Assembly: GCA_030683105.1 (NCBI GenBank)
Contig: JAUXMZ010000033.1
Location: 1-56,718, forward strand
Direction: 5' to 3'
DNA length: 56,718 bases
Source of the DNA: Burkholderiales bacterium
GTDB taxonomy: Bacteria > Pseudomonadota > Gammaproteobacteria > Burkholderiales > SG8-41
Shown: piece by piece, positions 18,156 to 27,561 of the stretch
Numbering within the stretch: position 1 is the first letter of the stretch
How the letters are laid out: each line of letters starts with the position of its first letter
Program-made: the position numbers and the translations under genes
Notes under the pieces: generated by a model
Database searches by the model: none
Told to the model about the DNA's origin: nothing
The model's input: only the letters and a program-made list of their open reading frames with translations

Positions 18156-20762
18156 CTAAAGATTGATATCCACAGCATCGGGATTCGTTGTTGCATTATT
18201 ATCGATGCACTCGCGTAACGCCTTAGCCATTTCATCTCCGGTCTGATAGCGGCTCTCCGGCTGCTTGGCCAGCGCCCGGTTGATGACCGCAACGACCTCC
18301 GGGGGAAGCGTGGGGCTATAAGAAACAATGTCGGTATGCGGTTCATTGGCGATTTTGAACATAAGCTGCGCCATTGAGTCCCCCTTGAACGGCAGGGAAC
18401 CGCAGCACAACTGGTAGAGCGTGGCTCCCAGAGAGAACAGATCAGACCTGCCCTCGATCTTCATCCCGGACAGCTGCTCAGGCGACATATAGGAGGGCGT
18501 GCCCAGAACCATGCCGGTCTTGGTCTTGGAAGAGTCAGTAATGCGCGCAATGCCGAAATCGGTCACTTTGACGGTGTCGCTTTCCAGTTCGTACATGATG
18601 TTGGCGGGTTTGATATCGCGATGCACAACATTATTGCGGTGCGCATAGCCCAGCGCTTCCGCGACGCGTGCGACGATGGACAAAACTTTCGGCAGCGGCA
18701 GCAGGTTGTCGGCTTTGGTGTACGGCGCCAGATCCCCGCCCTTCAGGAACTCCATGGCAATATACGCCAGATCATGCTCTTCACCGGCGTCGAAAATCGT
18801 AACAATATTCGGATGGTTAAGCCGGCCAGCGGTTTCAGCTTCGCGGAAAAAGCGTTCCTTGACGTCCTGAAGCTCGTCAGCCTCGAATTCCTGTGACAAT
18901 GCCATCGTCTTTATCGCCACCACGCGGCCGATCTTCGGATCCTTGCCGAGATAAACGATCCCCATCGCGCCTTTGCCCAACTCCTTCTCGACCTGATAGC
19001 GGCCAAGCATGGGCTTCTCCACACCGCCTCCTGCCATGATCACCGTGCCTCCGGGATGGCTGCCCCCGGCGCCGAGCATCACGGTTTCCGACATGGTCTT
19101 GGCACGATTGAGCCGTTGCTCAAGGTCGCGGAATTTCGGATTATATTCGGACATGTAGCGCAACGCCGATTCCGCCTTGTTGAACTGCCGCTTGCGCTCG
19201 AAGTCCAGCGCCAGACTATAGAGATTTTCCATTACCGCATCATTAAGCCGGCACTTGCGGAACATGTCCCAGGCCATATCGAGCTGGCCTTGCGCCTGAT
19301 AGGCGATGCCGAGCATGCGGTTGCTTTCCGCTGATTGCGCGTCCGATGTTTCCTTGCCCCGTTCGGTGACGAGAAAGCGTTTGCTGATCAGCGCTGCATA
19401 CCCTACCGCCAGTAATAACACCGCCGCCATCAGCTGTATCCACATCAACTGGGTTACCATCAGCGCAAAGTGCGCGGCGATCAGGGCGGTGGCGATGGCC
19501 AGGCTCAATATGCCCGCGATCGCTGCCCTCATCCGCGGCAGCGCGACAATCAGGTAAATGGCCACCAGCAAAAATACCAGTCTCTCGACCCAGGGACTCC
19601 AGGTGGGGACAACAAAGAAATGTTCGCCCAAAATGCTTGAGACTGTATGCGCCAGGGTAAGCACCGGTGCGGTCACGGGGGAAATCGGCGTAACCTGCGC
19701 CGATCCCAGACCTGCTGCGGTAGCACCTATCAATACAATTTTGTCCTGATATTTCGCAGCGGGTATCTTGCCGCTGAGGACATCATAAAACGAGTCGACA
19801 GCGAACGCCGGTTTCGCGTCGCGGTCACTATAAAAAAAAGTATACATACGCAACTCGGGATCGGTTTTGACTCTGAGCTTGCCGATCCGCACTTCCTCTC
19901 CGGGCACGAGTTTTATATCCGCAGTCTTCAGGTTAAGGCTGCGGGCCGCCACCATCACCGCCAGCGAGGAAAACGCCTTGTCATAGTAGCGCAGCACCAG
20001 TGGCTCGGCGCGCACCGCGCCATCGATATCATTTGCGGAATTCAGATGCCCGATGCCGGCAGCGCTGGCTCCCAGACTGGGTATGGGGTACAGCGGATTG
20101 ATGGCCGGCATCGGCAGGACATAGGCACCGCGCGCATCGAATGGCAGGCTGTTGGCCGTCACGTAATCGGGCAACGGCTTGTCGGGATTACCCTGCGGCT
20201 CCATGAGTGTCTGGAACACCATGGGAAGCATGACATTGCCGGCACGGCTGAATGACTCAGCCAGCTTGCGATCAGTATTGAGCGTCTGCTCCGCCTCCTG
20301 CAGCAGTGCGCCGAACTGGACGATATCGAGCTTGTCAGCCGGTGCTGTGCGTGCGACTCCCGGGGCCGTAACCGCGGCATCAGGCTGCGTATTTGACACA
20401 CTCTTCTCATAAAGGTCCAGCAGCTTGTTGATGTAGACGAGCCCCGGATCGATCTGGGGCTCGAAGAAGAAAGCGCTGTTCACAATGACCTTGGCTTGTG
20501 CCGCCGCCAGAACATCGGTCATCTTGGCGTGAACATCGCGCGGCCAGGGCCAGCGCCCGATGTTGGATATGCTCCGATCATCTATTGCAATGATGGCGAT
20601 CTTGTCTGACGGCATACGTGAGACGGCATTGACACCCAAGTCATAGGCCTTGCGCTCAAGGCTTTGAATCAGATCGCCACGGGCAGCCATCGCCAGGACA
20701 AGCGCGATCACCACCCCCAGAAACCAGTCAGATTTCAAAAAACCCAGTTTATTCATCCCCAT
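18156..20762 (-). CDS. CHASE2-domain membrane serine/threonine protein kinase
   Basis: The 868-residue product has an N-terminal membrane segment, a periplasmic CHASE2 domain (about residues 30-350, with GRWPWPRD), three membrane helices (about 375-450), a TPR-like helical linker (about 475-560) and a Hanks-type kinase domain (about 595-850). Kinase motifs are complete: GKGAMGIVYLG, the VAIK lysine near 616, HRDIKPANI, DFGIA and GTPSYMSPEQ. The order is inverted relative to PknB, whose kinase domain is N-terminal and sensor C-terminal. An in-frame ATG two codons in (20756) is an alternative start. The gene heads the kinase, phosphatase, FHA operon. Confidence 0.93.
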   Translation of the reverse strand: MGMNKLGFLKSDWFLGVVIALVLAMAARGDLIQSLERKAYDLGVNAVSRMPSDKIAIIAIDDRSISNIGRWPWPRDVHAKMTDVLAAAQAKVIVNSAFFFEPQIDPGLVYINKLLDLYEKSVSNTQPDAAVTAPGVARTAPADKLDIVQFGALLQEAEQTLNTDRKLAESFSRAGNVMLPMVFQTLMEPQGNPDKPLPDYVTANSLPFDARGAYVLPMPAINPLYPIPSLGASAAGIGHLNSANDIDGAVRAEPLVLRYYDKAFSSLAVMVAARSLNLKTADIKLVPGEEVRIGKLRVKTDPELRMYTFFYSDRDAKPAFAVDSFYDVLSGKIPAAKYQDKIVLIGATAAGLGSAQVTPISPVTAPVLTLAHTVSSILGEHFFVVPTWSPWVERLVFLLVAIYLIVALPRMRAAIAGILSLAIATALIAAHFALMVTQLMWIQLMAAVLLLAVGYAALISKRFLVTERGKETSDAQSAESNRMLGIAYQAQGQLDMAWDMFRKCRLNDAVMENLYSLALDFERKRQFNKAESALRYMSEYNPKFRDLEQRLNRAKTMSETVMLGAGGSHPGGTVIMAGGGVEKPMLGRYQVEKELGKGAMGIVYLGKDPKIGRVVAIKTMALSQEFEADELQDVKERFFREAETAGRLNHPNIVTIFDAGEEHDLAYIAMEFLKGGDLAPYTKADNLLPLPKVLSIVARVAEALGYAHRNNVVHRDIKPANIMYELESDTVKVTDFGIARITDSSKTKTGMVLGTPSYMSPEQLSGMKIEGRSDLFSLGATLYQLCCGSLPFKGDSMAQLMFKIANEPHTDIVSYSPTLPPEVVAVINRALAKQPESRYQTGDEMAKALRECIDNNATTNPDAVDINL

Positions 20763-21013
20763 CTCTAAGTTTTTTGTATTCTTGTATAGAGTTAACGCAG
20801 ATCACTAATTCATTTTACGATATTTGCCCGCAAAGTATATGTTTTTTTTGACATGTATGACAATAATTTCACGTAAATACAGGCCATTACCCCATTCTAT
20901 CCAGGTCACTCATGCTGGCCGGTATGCCACGGAATGACACCATCATCCTGCAGGAAGTGGTAAAAGATTGCGCTGAATCAGGAACGCGGACATATTTAAC
21001 GCGGCGCGGCCGC

Positions 21014-21047
21014 AAAAAAAGGGGCTGCGGTGTATCCCGCAGCCCCC
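21014..21047 (-). terminator. Rho-independent terminator of the oxc-frc operon
   Basis: GGGGCTGCGG (21021-21030) and CCGCAGCCCC (21037-21046) form a 10-bp G/C stem with a 6-base loop. On the minus strand the stem is followed by seven T (21020-21014). It lies 24 bp past the stop of the formyltransferase-like gene and isolates this operon from the kinase operon. Confidence 0.92.
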
Positions 21048-21070
21048 ATAGTGCTGATATTAAAGGGTAA

Positions 21071-22003
21071 TTAGGTGCCCAGCACGGTCCCGTTCGAAAG
21101 TCCCTGATTGCGCGCGAATTCGCCGCCAGATAGCTTCTTGCCATCCTCCCCGCGTGCGCGCAACACTTCGATCAACCCGCCTTGCGCGGTGATCTTGAAG
21201 CTGTCCGCGGTCACATCCGAGACTTCGCCGATCTTGCCGACGACGTCGGCAAACCGCCGGAACCCGTGCTTGCGCGCATCAAATATCTGGATTTTCTTGC
21301 CGGCCAGCGTGGTCCAGGCACCGGGAGCAGGATTGCAGCCGCGGATCACGTTATAGATGTGATCCACCGGTTTTGCCCAGTCGAGCCGGCCTTCAGCGGC
21401 ACGGCACCAGCCTTCATAGGTCGCCTGGCTTTCGTCCTGCACCACTTCCTTGTGTTTGCCCGCCACCACCAAATCAGCCGCTTCCAGCATCGCCTTGACG
21501 CCCATGGGAAACAGTTTATTGAAATAGACTTCGCCTATGGTCTCATCCGGGCCGATTTCGCATTCTTTCTGCAAAATCACCATGCCTTCATCGAGGCCGT
21601 CGTTGGGACGGAAAATCGTCAACCCAGTCCGGGTCGAACCCATGATGATGGGCCAGTTGATCGAACTCGGGCCGCGATGTTTGGGCAGCAGCGAAGGGTG
21701 ATACTGAATGGTGCCGTGCTTGGGGATGGTGACGAACTCCTGCGGTGCGAACAGCAGGACATAAGCCATGATACCCAGATCGACATTGAGCGCCTTGAGC
21801 GCCGCCTGTGCTTCGGGCTTGCGATACGATGCAAACTGGAACACCTGCAGTCCCTTTTCCTGGGCCGCTACCTTCAGCGGGTCGGGTTTTGCGCCTTCTT
21901 TGTCCGGCGCCACAAATACGCCGGCAACTTCATCGCCGCGCGCCAGGAACGCATCGAGCACGCCCTTTCCAAAATCTTGCTGCCCAATAATGGCTATCTT
22001 CAT
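21071..22003 (-). CDS. 10-formyltetrahydrofolate hydrolase/formyltransferase-like protein
   Basis: The 310-residue product belongs to the formyltransferase superfamily (Fmt, PurN, ArnA, FDH). It resembles, from memory, the N-terminal hydrolase domain of 10-formyltetrahydrofolate dehydrogenase (ALDH1L1) more than Fmt: MKIAIIGQQDFGKGV, GVFVAPDKEG, YHPSLLPKHRGPSSINW, NDGLDEGMVILQKECE and IRGCNPAPGAWT. The catalytic His of HPSLLP and the Asp of DGLDEG are present. ALDH1L1's aldehyde dehydrogenase half is absent. It lies 12 bp after frc in the oxalate operon. It could hydrolyse formyl-THF, or move formyl between formyl-CoA and folate; the second idea is inference. A housekeeping fmt is unlikely because no def gene is adjacent. 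Confidence 0.75.
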   Translation of the reverse strand: MKIAIIGQQDFGKGVLDAFLARGDEVAGVFVAPDKEGAKPDPLKVAAQEKGLQVFQFASYRKPEAQAALKALNVDLGIMAYVLLFAPQEFVTIPKHGTIQYHPSLLPKHRGPSSINWPIIMGSTRTGLTIFRPNDGLDEGMVILQKECEIGPDETIGEVYFNKLFPMGVKAMLEAADLVVAGKHKEVVQDESQATYEGWCRAAEGRLDWAKPVDHIYNVIRGCNPAPGAWTTLAGKKIQIFDARKHGFRRFADVVGKIGEVSDVTADSFKITAQGGLIEVLRARGEDGKKLSGGEFARNQGLSNGTVLGT

Positions 22004-22015
22004 GATAAGTCCTGA

Positions 22016-23287
22016 TTACTTTGGTTTTTTCGGTGGCGCTGAGAACGCACCGGCACCCTTCAGCTTGCCGATCTGCTCATCGCCGTACCCGAGCACATCC
22101 TTGAGGATTTCCTCGGTGTGTTCGCCGAGTGTTGGAGAACGCTCGATCTTCGCCGGCGAGGCGGAAAGCTTGATCGGCATGCCAACGTTCCACCACTTGC
22201 CGCGCTGCGGGTGGTCGAGTTCGACATACATTTCCCGGCCGCGAATGTGCTCGTCGTTGGCAAGATCCGAGGTGGACATGATCGGGCCGCACGGCACTTC
22301 GAGCGGATTCAGGATCGCCATGAATTCACGCTTGGTGTAATTCTCGGCGAATTTGTTGATCAGGGTCCACATCAGCTGCTGATTCTTGCGCCGCTCGCCG
22401 ATGGTGGTGAAATGCGGATCGGTAGCCAGGTCGGGCATGCCGATGTCCGGTCCGATCCGCTTCGCGAGCGCACTCCAGACTGCTTCCTGCACAACCACGT
22501 ACAGCCAGTCGTTCGCACCGTGCGGCTTGCAGTGGATAGCGTTGCCGAGCTGGCCCCCGCCGGAATCGTTGCCGGCGCGCGGCACGTCCCCCATGCCCTG
22601 ATAGGTGGGCACGGAATACTCCGAGAGATCGCCGCGCGTCAGGCGCTGGTGATCGCGCCACTTGACGCGGCACAGGTTCATCACGCCGTCCATCATCGCC
22701 ACTTCGACATATTGCCCCTGGCCTGTCTTCTCCGCCTGGCGCAAGGCGGCAAGCAAGCCTATCCCAAGGTGAAGGCCCGTTCCCGAGTCGCCGATCTGCG
22801 CGCCAGTGACAAACGGCGGGCCATCGGGAACACCGGTGGTGCTCATCGCGCCGCCCATCGCCTGCGCCACGTTCTCGTAGGCCTTGAAATCAGCGTAGGG
22901 TCCTGTAGAGCCGAAACCCTTGATCGAGCCCATGACGATCTTGGGGTTGATCTCGTGAATCTTTTCCCAGGTGAATCCGAAGCGGTCGAGCACGCCAGGG
23001 CCAAAGTTCTCCATGATGATGTCGCATTTCTTCAGCAGGTCGACGAACACGACTTTGCCTTCAGCCGTCTTCATATTCACGGTGATCGACCGCTTGTTGC
23101 AATTGAGCATGGTGAAATACAGGCTGTCGGCATTGGGCACGTCGCGCAACTGACCGCGCGTGGCATCACCCTGCGGATTTTCGAATTTGATTACGTCCGC
23201 GCCCATCCACGCCAGCAACTGCGAGCAGGTGGGCCCCGCCTGCACGTGGGTCATGTCGAGAATGCGAACCCCTTTGAGTGCTTCCAT
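22016..23287 (-). CDS. frc: Formyl-CoA:oxalate CoA-transferase (CoA-transferase family III)
   Basis: Frc moves CoA from formyl-CoA to oxalate, giving formate and oxalyl-CoA for the decarboxylase. The 423-residue product matches the length of Oxalobacter Frc (about 428). Family III features include the MTHVQAGPTCSQLLAWMGADVIK start, ENFGPGVLDRFG, and the IGDSGTGLH segment near residue 168, which holds the catalytic aspartate. The neighbouring oxalyl-CoA decarboxylase supports the substrate assignment over other class III transferases. Some family members also accept succinyl-CoA, which matters because sucCD lie in the same island. It is 65 bp downstream of oxc. Confidence 0.93.
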   Translation of the reverse strand: MEALKGVRILDMTHVQAGPTCSQLLAWMGADVIKFENPQGDATRGQLRDVPNADSLYFTMLNCNKRSITVNMKTAEGKVVFVDLLKKCDIIMENFGPGVLDRFGFTWEKIHEINPKIVMGSIKGFGSTGPYADFKAYENVAQAMGGAMSTTGVPDGPPFVTGAQIGDSGTGLHLGIGLLAALRQAEKTGQGQYVEVAMMDGVMNLCRVKWRDHQRLTRGDLSEYSVPTYQGMGDVPRAGNDSGGGQLGNAIHCKPHGANDWLYVVVQEAVWSALAKRIGPDIGMPDLATDPHFTTIGERRKNQQLMWTLINKFAENYTKREFMAILNPLEVPCGPIMSTSDLANDEHIRGREMYVELDHPQRGKWWNVGMPIKLSASPAKIERSPTLGEHTEEILKDVLGYGDEQIGKLKGAGAFSAPPKKPK

Positions 23288-23352
23288 GTCTTGATCTCCA
23301 AAAATTCTGCGGCAGATAAAAAAAGCTACCTGCCCTTGCTCAACTGTTTGAC

Positions 23353-25092
23353 TTATTTCTTTTTAGCGCTTTGCGGATTCAGGCTCGTGATGCGCCCGCT
23401 TTCGGTGCCGGCGGTTTCATCGATGACGGCATTGATGAGCGTGGGCTTGCGCGAGCGGATGGCTTCTTCCATGCTCTTCCGCAACTCGGCCGGGGTCGTG
23501 GCGTGCACGCCCACGCCGCCGAAGGCCTCCATCAGCTTGTCATAGCGCGCACCCTTGACGAACACGGTGGGCGCTACATCGCCGCCGGCCGGATTGACGT
23601 CGGTACCGCGGTAGACGCCGTTGTTGTTGAAGACCACCACGCACACCGGCAGGTTGTAGCGGCAGATGGTCTCGACTTCCATGCCGGAGAAGCCGAAGGC
23701 GCTGTCGCCCTCAATCGCGATCACCGGCTGGCCGCTGACCACGGCGGCCGCGACGGAAAAGCCCATGCCGATGCCCATGATGCCCCAGGTGCCGACGTCC
23801 AGGCGCTTGCGCGGCTTATACATGTCGACGATGCTGCGGGTGAAGTCCAGCGCGTTGGCGCCTTCGTTAACGAGGCACGCGTCCGGGTTGGCCTTGATGA
23901 TATCGCGCACCACGTTCAGCGCGCTGTGGTAATTCATCGGCGTCGGATCCTTGGCCAGGGTCTCGGCCATCTTGGCGAGGTTCTTGTTCTTGCGCTCGGC
24001 GATGGCGTCAAGCCACTCGGCCGGTGGTTTGGCCCAGTTGGAGCCGATGCCTGCGAGCAGCGCCGACACGCAGGAACCGATATCGCCGACCAGCGGAGCA
24101 TCAATGCGCACGTTGCTGTCCGCCTCCTGCGGCGAGATGTCGATCTGGATAAACTTCTGGCCGCCCCAGTCCTTGTGGTCCTTGCCGCCCCAGGTCTTGC
24201 CCTTGCCGTGCGAAAGCAGCCAGGTCAGGCGGGCGCCGACCAGCATCACCACATCAGCCCCGGGAAGCACGTAGGAGCGAGCGGCGGCAGCGGACTGCTC
24301 GTGCGTGTCGGGCAGCAGGCCCTTGGCCATGGACATGGGCAGATAGGGGATGCCGGTCTTCTCGACCAGCGCACGGATGTCCGCGTCGGCCTGGGCGTAA
24401 GCTGCACCCTTGCCCAGCAGAATGAGCGGTCGCTTGGCGCTCTTCAGCAGGTCAAGGGCGCGCTGCACGGCGTCCTGGGCCGGAATCTGGCGCGGCGCCG
24501 GATCGACCACTTTGATCAGCGATTTCCTGCCGGCTTGCGCGTCCATGGTCTGAGCGAACAGTTTGGCCGGCAGGTCGAGATAGACGCCGCCCGGCCGGCC
24601 GGAGACGGCGGCTCGGATGGCGCGCGCGATGCCCACGCCGATGTCCCCGGCGTGCAGCACGCGAAAGGCGGCCTTGCACAGCGGCTTGGCGATGGCCAAC
24701 TGATCCATCTCCTCGTAGTCACCCTGCTGCAGGTCGACGATCTCGCGCTCGCTGGAGCCGCTGATGAGGATCATCGGGAAGCAATTGGTGGTGGCGTTGG
24801 CCAGAGCAGTCAGGCCGTTCAGGAAACCGGGGGCGGACACCGTCAGGCAGATGCCGGGCTTTTGCGTCATAAAGCCGGCTATGGCGGCGGCGTTGCCGGC
24901 GTTCTGCTCATGGCGAAACGAAATCACGCGCATGCCTTCGGCCTGCGCCTTGCGGGTGAGGTCGGTGATCGGGATGCCGGGCAGGCCGAAGATCGTGTCG
25001 ATGCCGTTGAGTTTGAGGGCCTCGATAACCAGGTTAAAGCCGTCGGTCGTTTCTTGTGATTGTGTATCGGTTGTCATGCTGAGATCCGTCAT
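23353..25092 (-). CDS. oxc: Oxalyl-CoA decarboxylase
   Basis: Oxc is a thiamine-diphosphate enzyme that splits oxalyl-CoA into formyl-CoA and CO2. The 579-residue product has the N-terminal Pyr domain with the catalytic-type glutamate in [13 protein letters not shown], the [21 protein letters not shown] stretch shared with Oxalobacter Oxc, and the C-terminal PP domain with [12 protein letters not shown] and the Asn-containing NNNGVYRG. The open frame runs to 25164, but ATG at 25092 has GAGG at the right distance and gives the expected length; a second ATG is at 25077. It is the first gene of oxc-frc-formyltransferase, divergent from the Crp/Fnr regulator. Confidence 0.95.
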   Translation of the reverse strand: MTDLSMTTDTQSQETTDGFNLVIEALKLNGIDTIFGLPGIPITDLTRKAQAEGMRVISFRHEQNAGNAAAIAGFMTQKPGICLTVSAPGFLNGLTALANATTNCFPMILISGSSEREIVDLQQGDYEEMDQLAIAKPLCKAAFRVLHAGDIGVGIARAIRAAVSGRPGGVYLDLPAKLFAQTMDAQAGRKSLIKVVDPAPRQIPAQDAVQRALDLLKSAKRPLILLGKGAAYAQADADIRALVEKTGIPYLPMSMAKGLLPDTHEQSAAAARSYVLPGADVVMLVGARLTWLLSHGKGKTWGGKDHKDWGGQKFIQIDISPQEADSNVRIDAPLVGDIGSCVSALLAGIGSNWAKPPAEWLDAIAERKNKNLAKMAETLAKDPTPMNYHSALNVVRDIIKANPDACLVNEGANALDFTRSIVDMYKPRKRLDVGTWGIMGIGMGFSVAAAVVSGQPVIAIEGDSAFGFSGMEVETICRYNLPVCVVVFNNNGVYRGTDVNPAGGDVAPTVFVKGARYDKLMEAFGGVGVHATTPAELRKSMEEAIRSRKPTLINAVIDETAGTESGRITSLNPQSAKKK

Positions 25093-25233
25093 GGTGAGAT
25101 ACCTCGCAAACTTGCCGTCAATTGAACAAGTGTTATTCCAGTGGATATCTACCGTGTAAGGCAAACAGTGCGGATTTTCCTCACTTCACGGCAGATCCAG
25201 GCCACCTAAATGTGGCCGTGACTTACTCCATAT

Positions 25234-25275
25234 ATCATAGGGGCGGCATCGACATGCGCTCTTGACCGCGGTCAA
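25234..25275 (-). promoter_or_regulatory. oxc promoter with Crp/Fnr-type box centred near -41.5
   Basis: The perfect palindrome TTGACCGCGGTCAA occupies 25262-25275. On the minus strand a -10 hexamer TATGAT is at 25239-25234, so transcription should start near 25227 and the box centre lies at about -41.5, the classic class II activator position of Crp/Fnr proteins. The box also sits between oxc and the divergent regulator gene. Similar boxes with the same geometry precede tctC and fhs, and sucC has one shifted by a base. Confidence 0.75.
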
Positions 25276-25297
25276 TTTTTCCGGTTTTTGGTATACT
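25269..25297 (+). promoter_or_regulatory. Promoter of the Crp/Fnr-family regulator gene
   Basis: TATACT at 25292-25297 is a good -10 for the plus strand. The -35 region (about 25269-25274) lies inside the TTGACCGCGGTCAA palindrome. A bound protein would therefore block this promoter, suggesting autorepression together with activation of oxc. The leader to the ATG at 25338 would be about 35 nt. Confidence 0.5.
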
Positions 25298-25337
25298 GTC
25301 CGGCCACGGCAATTCCCGCCGCCATGCAGCTAATTTT

Positions 25338-25946
25338 ATGACCCTGCTGGCCCAACATCCCGAAGTCAAGATCATACGCGTTCAACTCCGGCAGAACGTC
25401 GTGCTGACGCAACTTACTCCCAGGCAATGGAATGAACTCGAGTCGCTGCTCGAGATCATCGATTATCCGAAGGGCGAGGCGCTCGAGCATCAGGGGGACC
25501 ACTCGATGGAGCAATATTTCATCATCGAGGGCATACTAAAGCGCGTGGTGTCGAACTCCCAGGGCAAGGAAATGATCCTGCGCTTCGCTGCCGAGAGCGA
25601 AATCGACACAAGCTATGCGGCGTGGCGCCTTAAAACTCCGATTCCCTATTCGATCCGCGCCGTGACCAAGGTGCGCGCCGCCAAGCTGTCGATGGAGCAG
25701 TGGGTCCATTTTATTGAAAACCACGATTCGATAAAAAACGAATTTGAATTCGAGATTATGAAGCTGATGAGCGAGGTCATGGGTCATACCATCACGCTGC
25801 ACCTGCTCGATGCGCCGGGCCGTGTGCAGCGCTTCATGCGCAAGCACCCCGCGCTGGCCGAACGCCTGCCGAAAAAAGAACTCGCCTCCTACCTCAACCT
25901 GTCCCCGGAAACCTTAAGCCGTCTCAAACGCAGCGGCAAGATCTGA
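25338..25946 (+). CDS. Crp/Fnr-family transcriptional regulator, likely oxalate/formate regulon activator
   Basis: The 202-residue product has a cyclic-nucleotide-binding-like domain (about residues 35-120), the dimer helix, and a C-terminal winged-helix start. The recognition helix SPETLSRLKRSGKI keeps the E-x-x-S-R of FNR, which reads TTGA/TCAA half sites; this agrees with the TTGAC/GTCAA boxes found near it. The protein has no cysteine, so it cannot carry an FNR-type oxygen-sensing iron-sulfur cluster. The protein stops soon after the recognition helix, shorter than FNR. The ligand is unknown; oxalate, formate or a CoA ester are guesses from context. Confidence 0.85.
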   Translation: MTLLAQHPEVKIIRVQLRQNVVLTQLTPRQWNELESLLEIIDYPKGEALEHQGDHSMEQYFIIEGILKRVVSNSQGKEMILRFAAESEIDTSYAAWRLKTPIPYSIRAVTKVRAAKLSMEQWVHFIENHDSIKNEFEFEIMKLMSEVMGHTITLHLLDAPGRVQRFMRKHPALAERLPKKELASYLNLSPETLSRLKRSGKI

Positions 25947-26010
25947 CAGCAGGAAGCGTGGCACGGAACGCCCAGCGGGGCCCTGTGCGCCAAGGTGCGG
26001 CACACACCGG

Positions 26011-27516
26011 CTAGGCTGCCTTGGGCGAACGCATCCGGGCCAGCGTTTTTGCCATAACCGGCCAAAACAGCAGCAACAGCGAGAGCCCCATGATGCCGCC
26101 GACCAGCCCCTTGGAAAAGAAAATCCGCACATCCCCCTGGGACATCAGCATCGACTGGCGGAATGCGTCCTCCGCACGATCCCCCAGCACCAGTGCCAGC
26201 ACCAGCGGCGCCAGCGGGTAAGCGAGTTTCTTGAAGACGTAACCCAGCACACCGAACAGCAGCATGAACCAGATATCGAGCATCGCGTTGTGCACGGTGT
26301 AAGCGCCGATGGCGCAAATGACAATGATGACCGGCGCGATAATGGAGAACGGTATCCGCAGGATAGCCGCAAATAACGGCACGCAGGTAATCACGATGAT
26401 CAACCCGGCGATGTTGCCGAGATACATGCTGGCGATCAGCCCCCACACGAAATCTTTCTGCTCGATAAACAACAGCGGCCCCGGCTGCAGGCCCCAGATC
26501 AGCAGGCCGCCCAGCAGGACCGCCGCCGTTGGCGAACCCGGGATGCCGAGTGCCAGCATCGGCAATAGGGCGCTGGTGCCTGCAGCGTGCGCTGCAGTTT
26601 CCGGCGCCACCACGCCCTCGAGCTGGCCGGTGCCGAACTTGGCGCCATCCTTGGACATGCGCTTGGCCACGCCATAGCTCATGAACGAAGCGGGAGTCGC
26701 GCCGCCGGGCGTAATCCCCAGCCAGCAACCGATCAGGCAGCTTCGCAGGGACGTTACCCAATATTGCGGCAGCTTCTTCCAGGTCTGGATCACAATCTTG
26801 GGGTCTATCTTGGCGCTTTTGCCCGAGAAAGTAAGCCCTTCTTCCATCGACAGCAGAATTTCGCCGATGCCGAACAGGCCGATCACCGCGATCAGGAAAT
26901 CAAAACCGCGCATCAGTTCATACCAGCCAAAGATCAGGCGCAACTGACCGGTAACGGTATCGATACCCACCGCCGCCAGGGCAAAGCCCAGCATCATGGC
27001 CGCCATGATCTTGAACGGCGGTTCCTTGCCCATGCCGATGAAACTGCAAAATGTCAGGAAGTAGACAGCGAAAAACTCCGGCGGACCGAACTGCAAGGCA
27101 AAACGCGCGACCAGCGGCGCGAGAAAGGTGATCATGACCACCGCGAAGAACGCGCCGATGAATGACGACGTAAACGCCCCCGTCAGGGCTTCACCAGCGC
27201 GCCCGGCCTGCGCCATCGGGTAGCCATCGAAGGTAGTCGCGACCGACCAGGGTTCGCCCGGTATATTGAACAATATCGAGGTTATGGCACCGCCAAACAA
27301 TGCGCCCCAATAGATGCAGGAGAGCATGATGATCGCCGAGGTGGGCGGCATCGTAAAAGTGAGCGGCAGCAGGATCGCGATACCGTTGGCGCCGCCCAGT
27401 CCCGGCAACACGCCAATGATTACGCCGAGCGTTACGCCTACGAACATCAACAACAGGTTAAGCGGCGTCAACGCGACGGAAAAACCATGGAACAGGGCGT
27501 TGAGGTCTTCAAACAC
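26011..27516 (-). CDS. tctA: Tripartite tricarboxylate transporter large permease, TctA family
   Basis: The 501-residue product is a polytopic membrane protein with about 12 segments and the two repeated TctA signature regions (VLPGLGGANGIAILLP near residue 40 and TPGGATPASF near residue 275). TctA works with TctB and the periplasmic TctC to import carboxylates using an ion gradient. It is the last gene of a tctC-tctB-tctA operon, 45 bp after tctB. Position next to the oxalate genes and the shared operator suggest oxalate as substrate. Its stop is close to the stop of the convergent regulator gene. Confidence 0.93.
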   Translation of the reverse strand: MFEDLNALFHGFSVALTPLNLLLMFVGVTLGVIIGVLPGLGGANGIAILLPLTFTMPPTSAIIMLSCIYWGALFGGAITSILFNIPGEPWSVATTFDGYPMAQAGRAGEALTGAFTSSFIGAFFAVVMITFLAPLVARFALQFGPPEFFAVYFLTFCSFIGMGKEPPFKIMAAMMLGFALAAVGIDTVTGQLRLIFGWYELMRGFDFLIAVIGLFGIGEILLSMEEGLTFSGKSAKIDPKIVIQTWKKLPQYWVTSLRSCLIGCWLGITPGGATPASFMSYGVAKRMSKDGAKFGTGQLEGVVAPETAAHAAGTSALLPMLALGIPGSPTAAVLLGGLLIWGLQPGPLLFIEQKDFVWGLIASMYLGNIAGLIIVITCVPLFAAILRIPFSIIAPVIIVICAIGAYTVHNAMLDIWFMLLFGVLGYVFKKLAYPLAPLVLALVLGDRAEDAFRQSMLMSQGDVRIFFSKGLVGGIMGLSLLLLFWPVMAKTLARMRSPKAA

Positions 27517-27561
27517 TTAGATGCTCCTCCTTATGGGCGCGCGCGGCACCCGGGGCGATGA

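Noticed and set aside
23371-25059. 562-codon plus-strand open frame opposite oxc
   Set aside because: Antisense to oxc with a composition rich in Arg, His, Gly and Ala typical of shadow frames; no motif or ribosome binding site.
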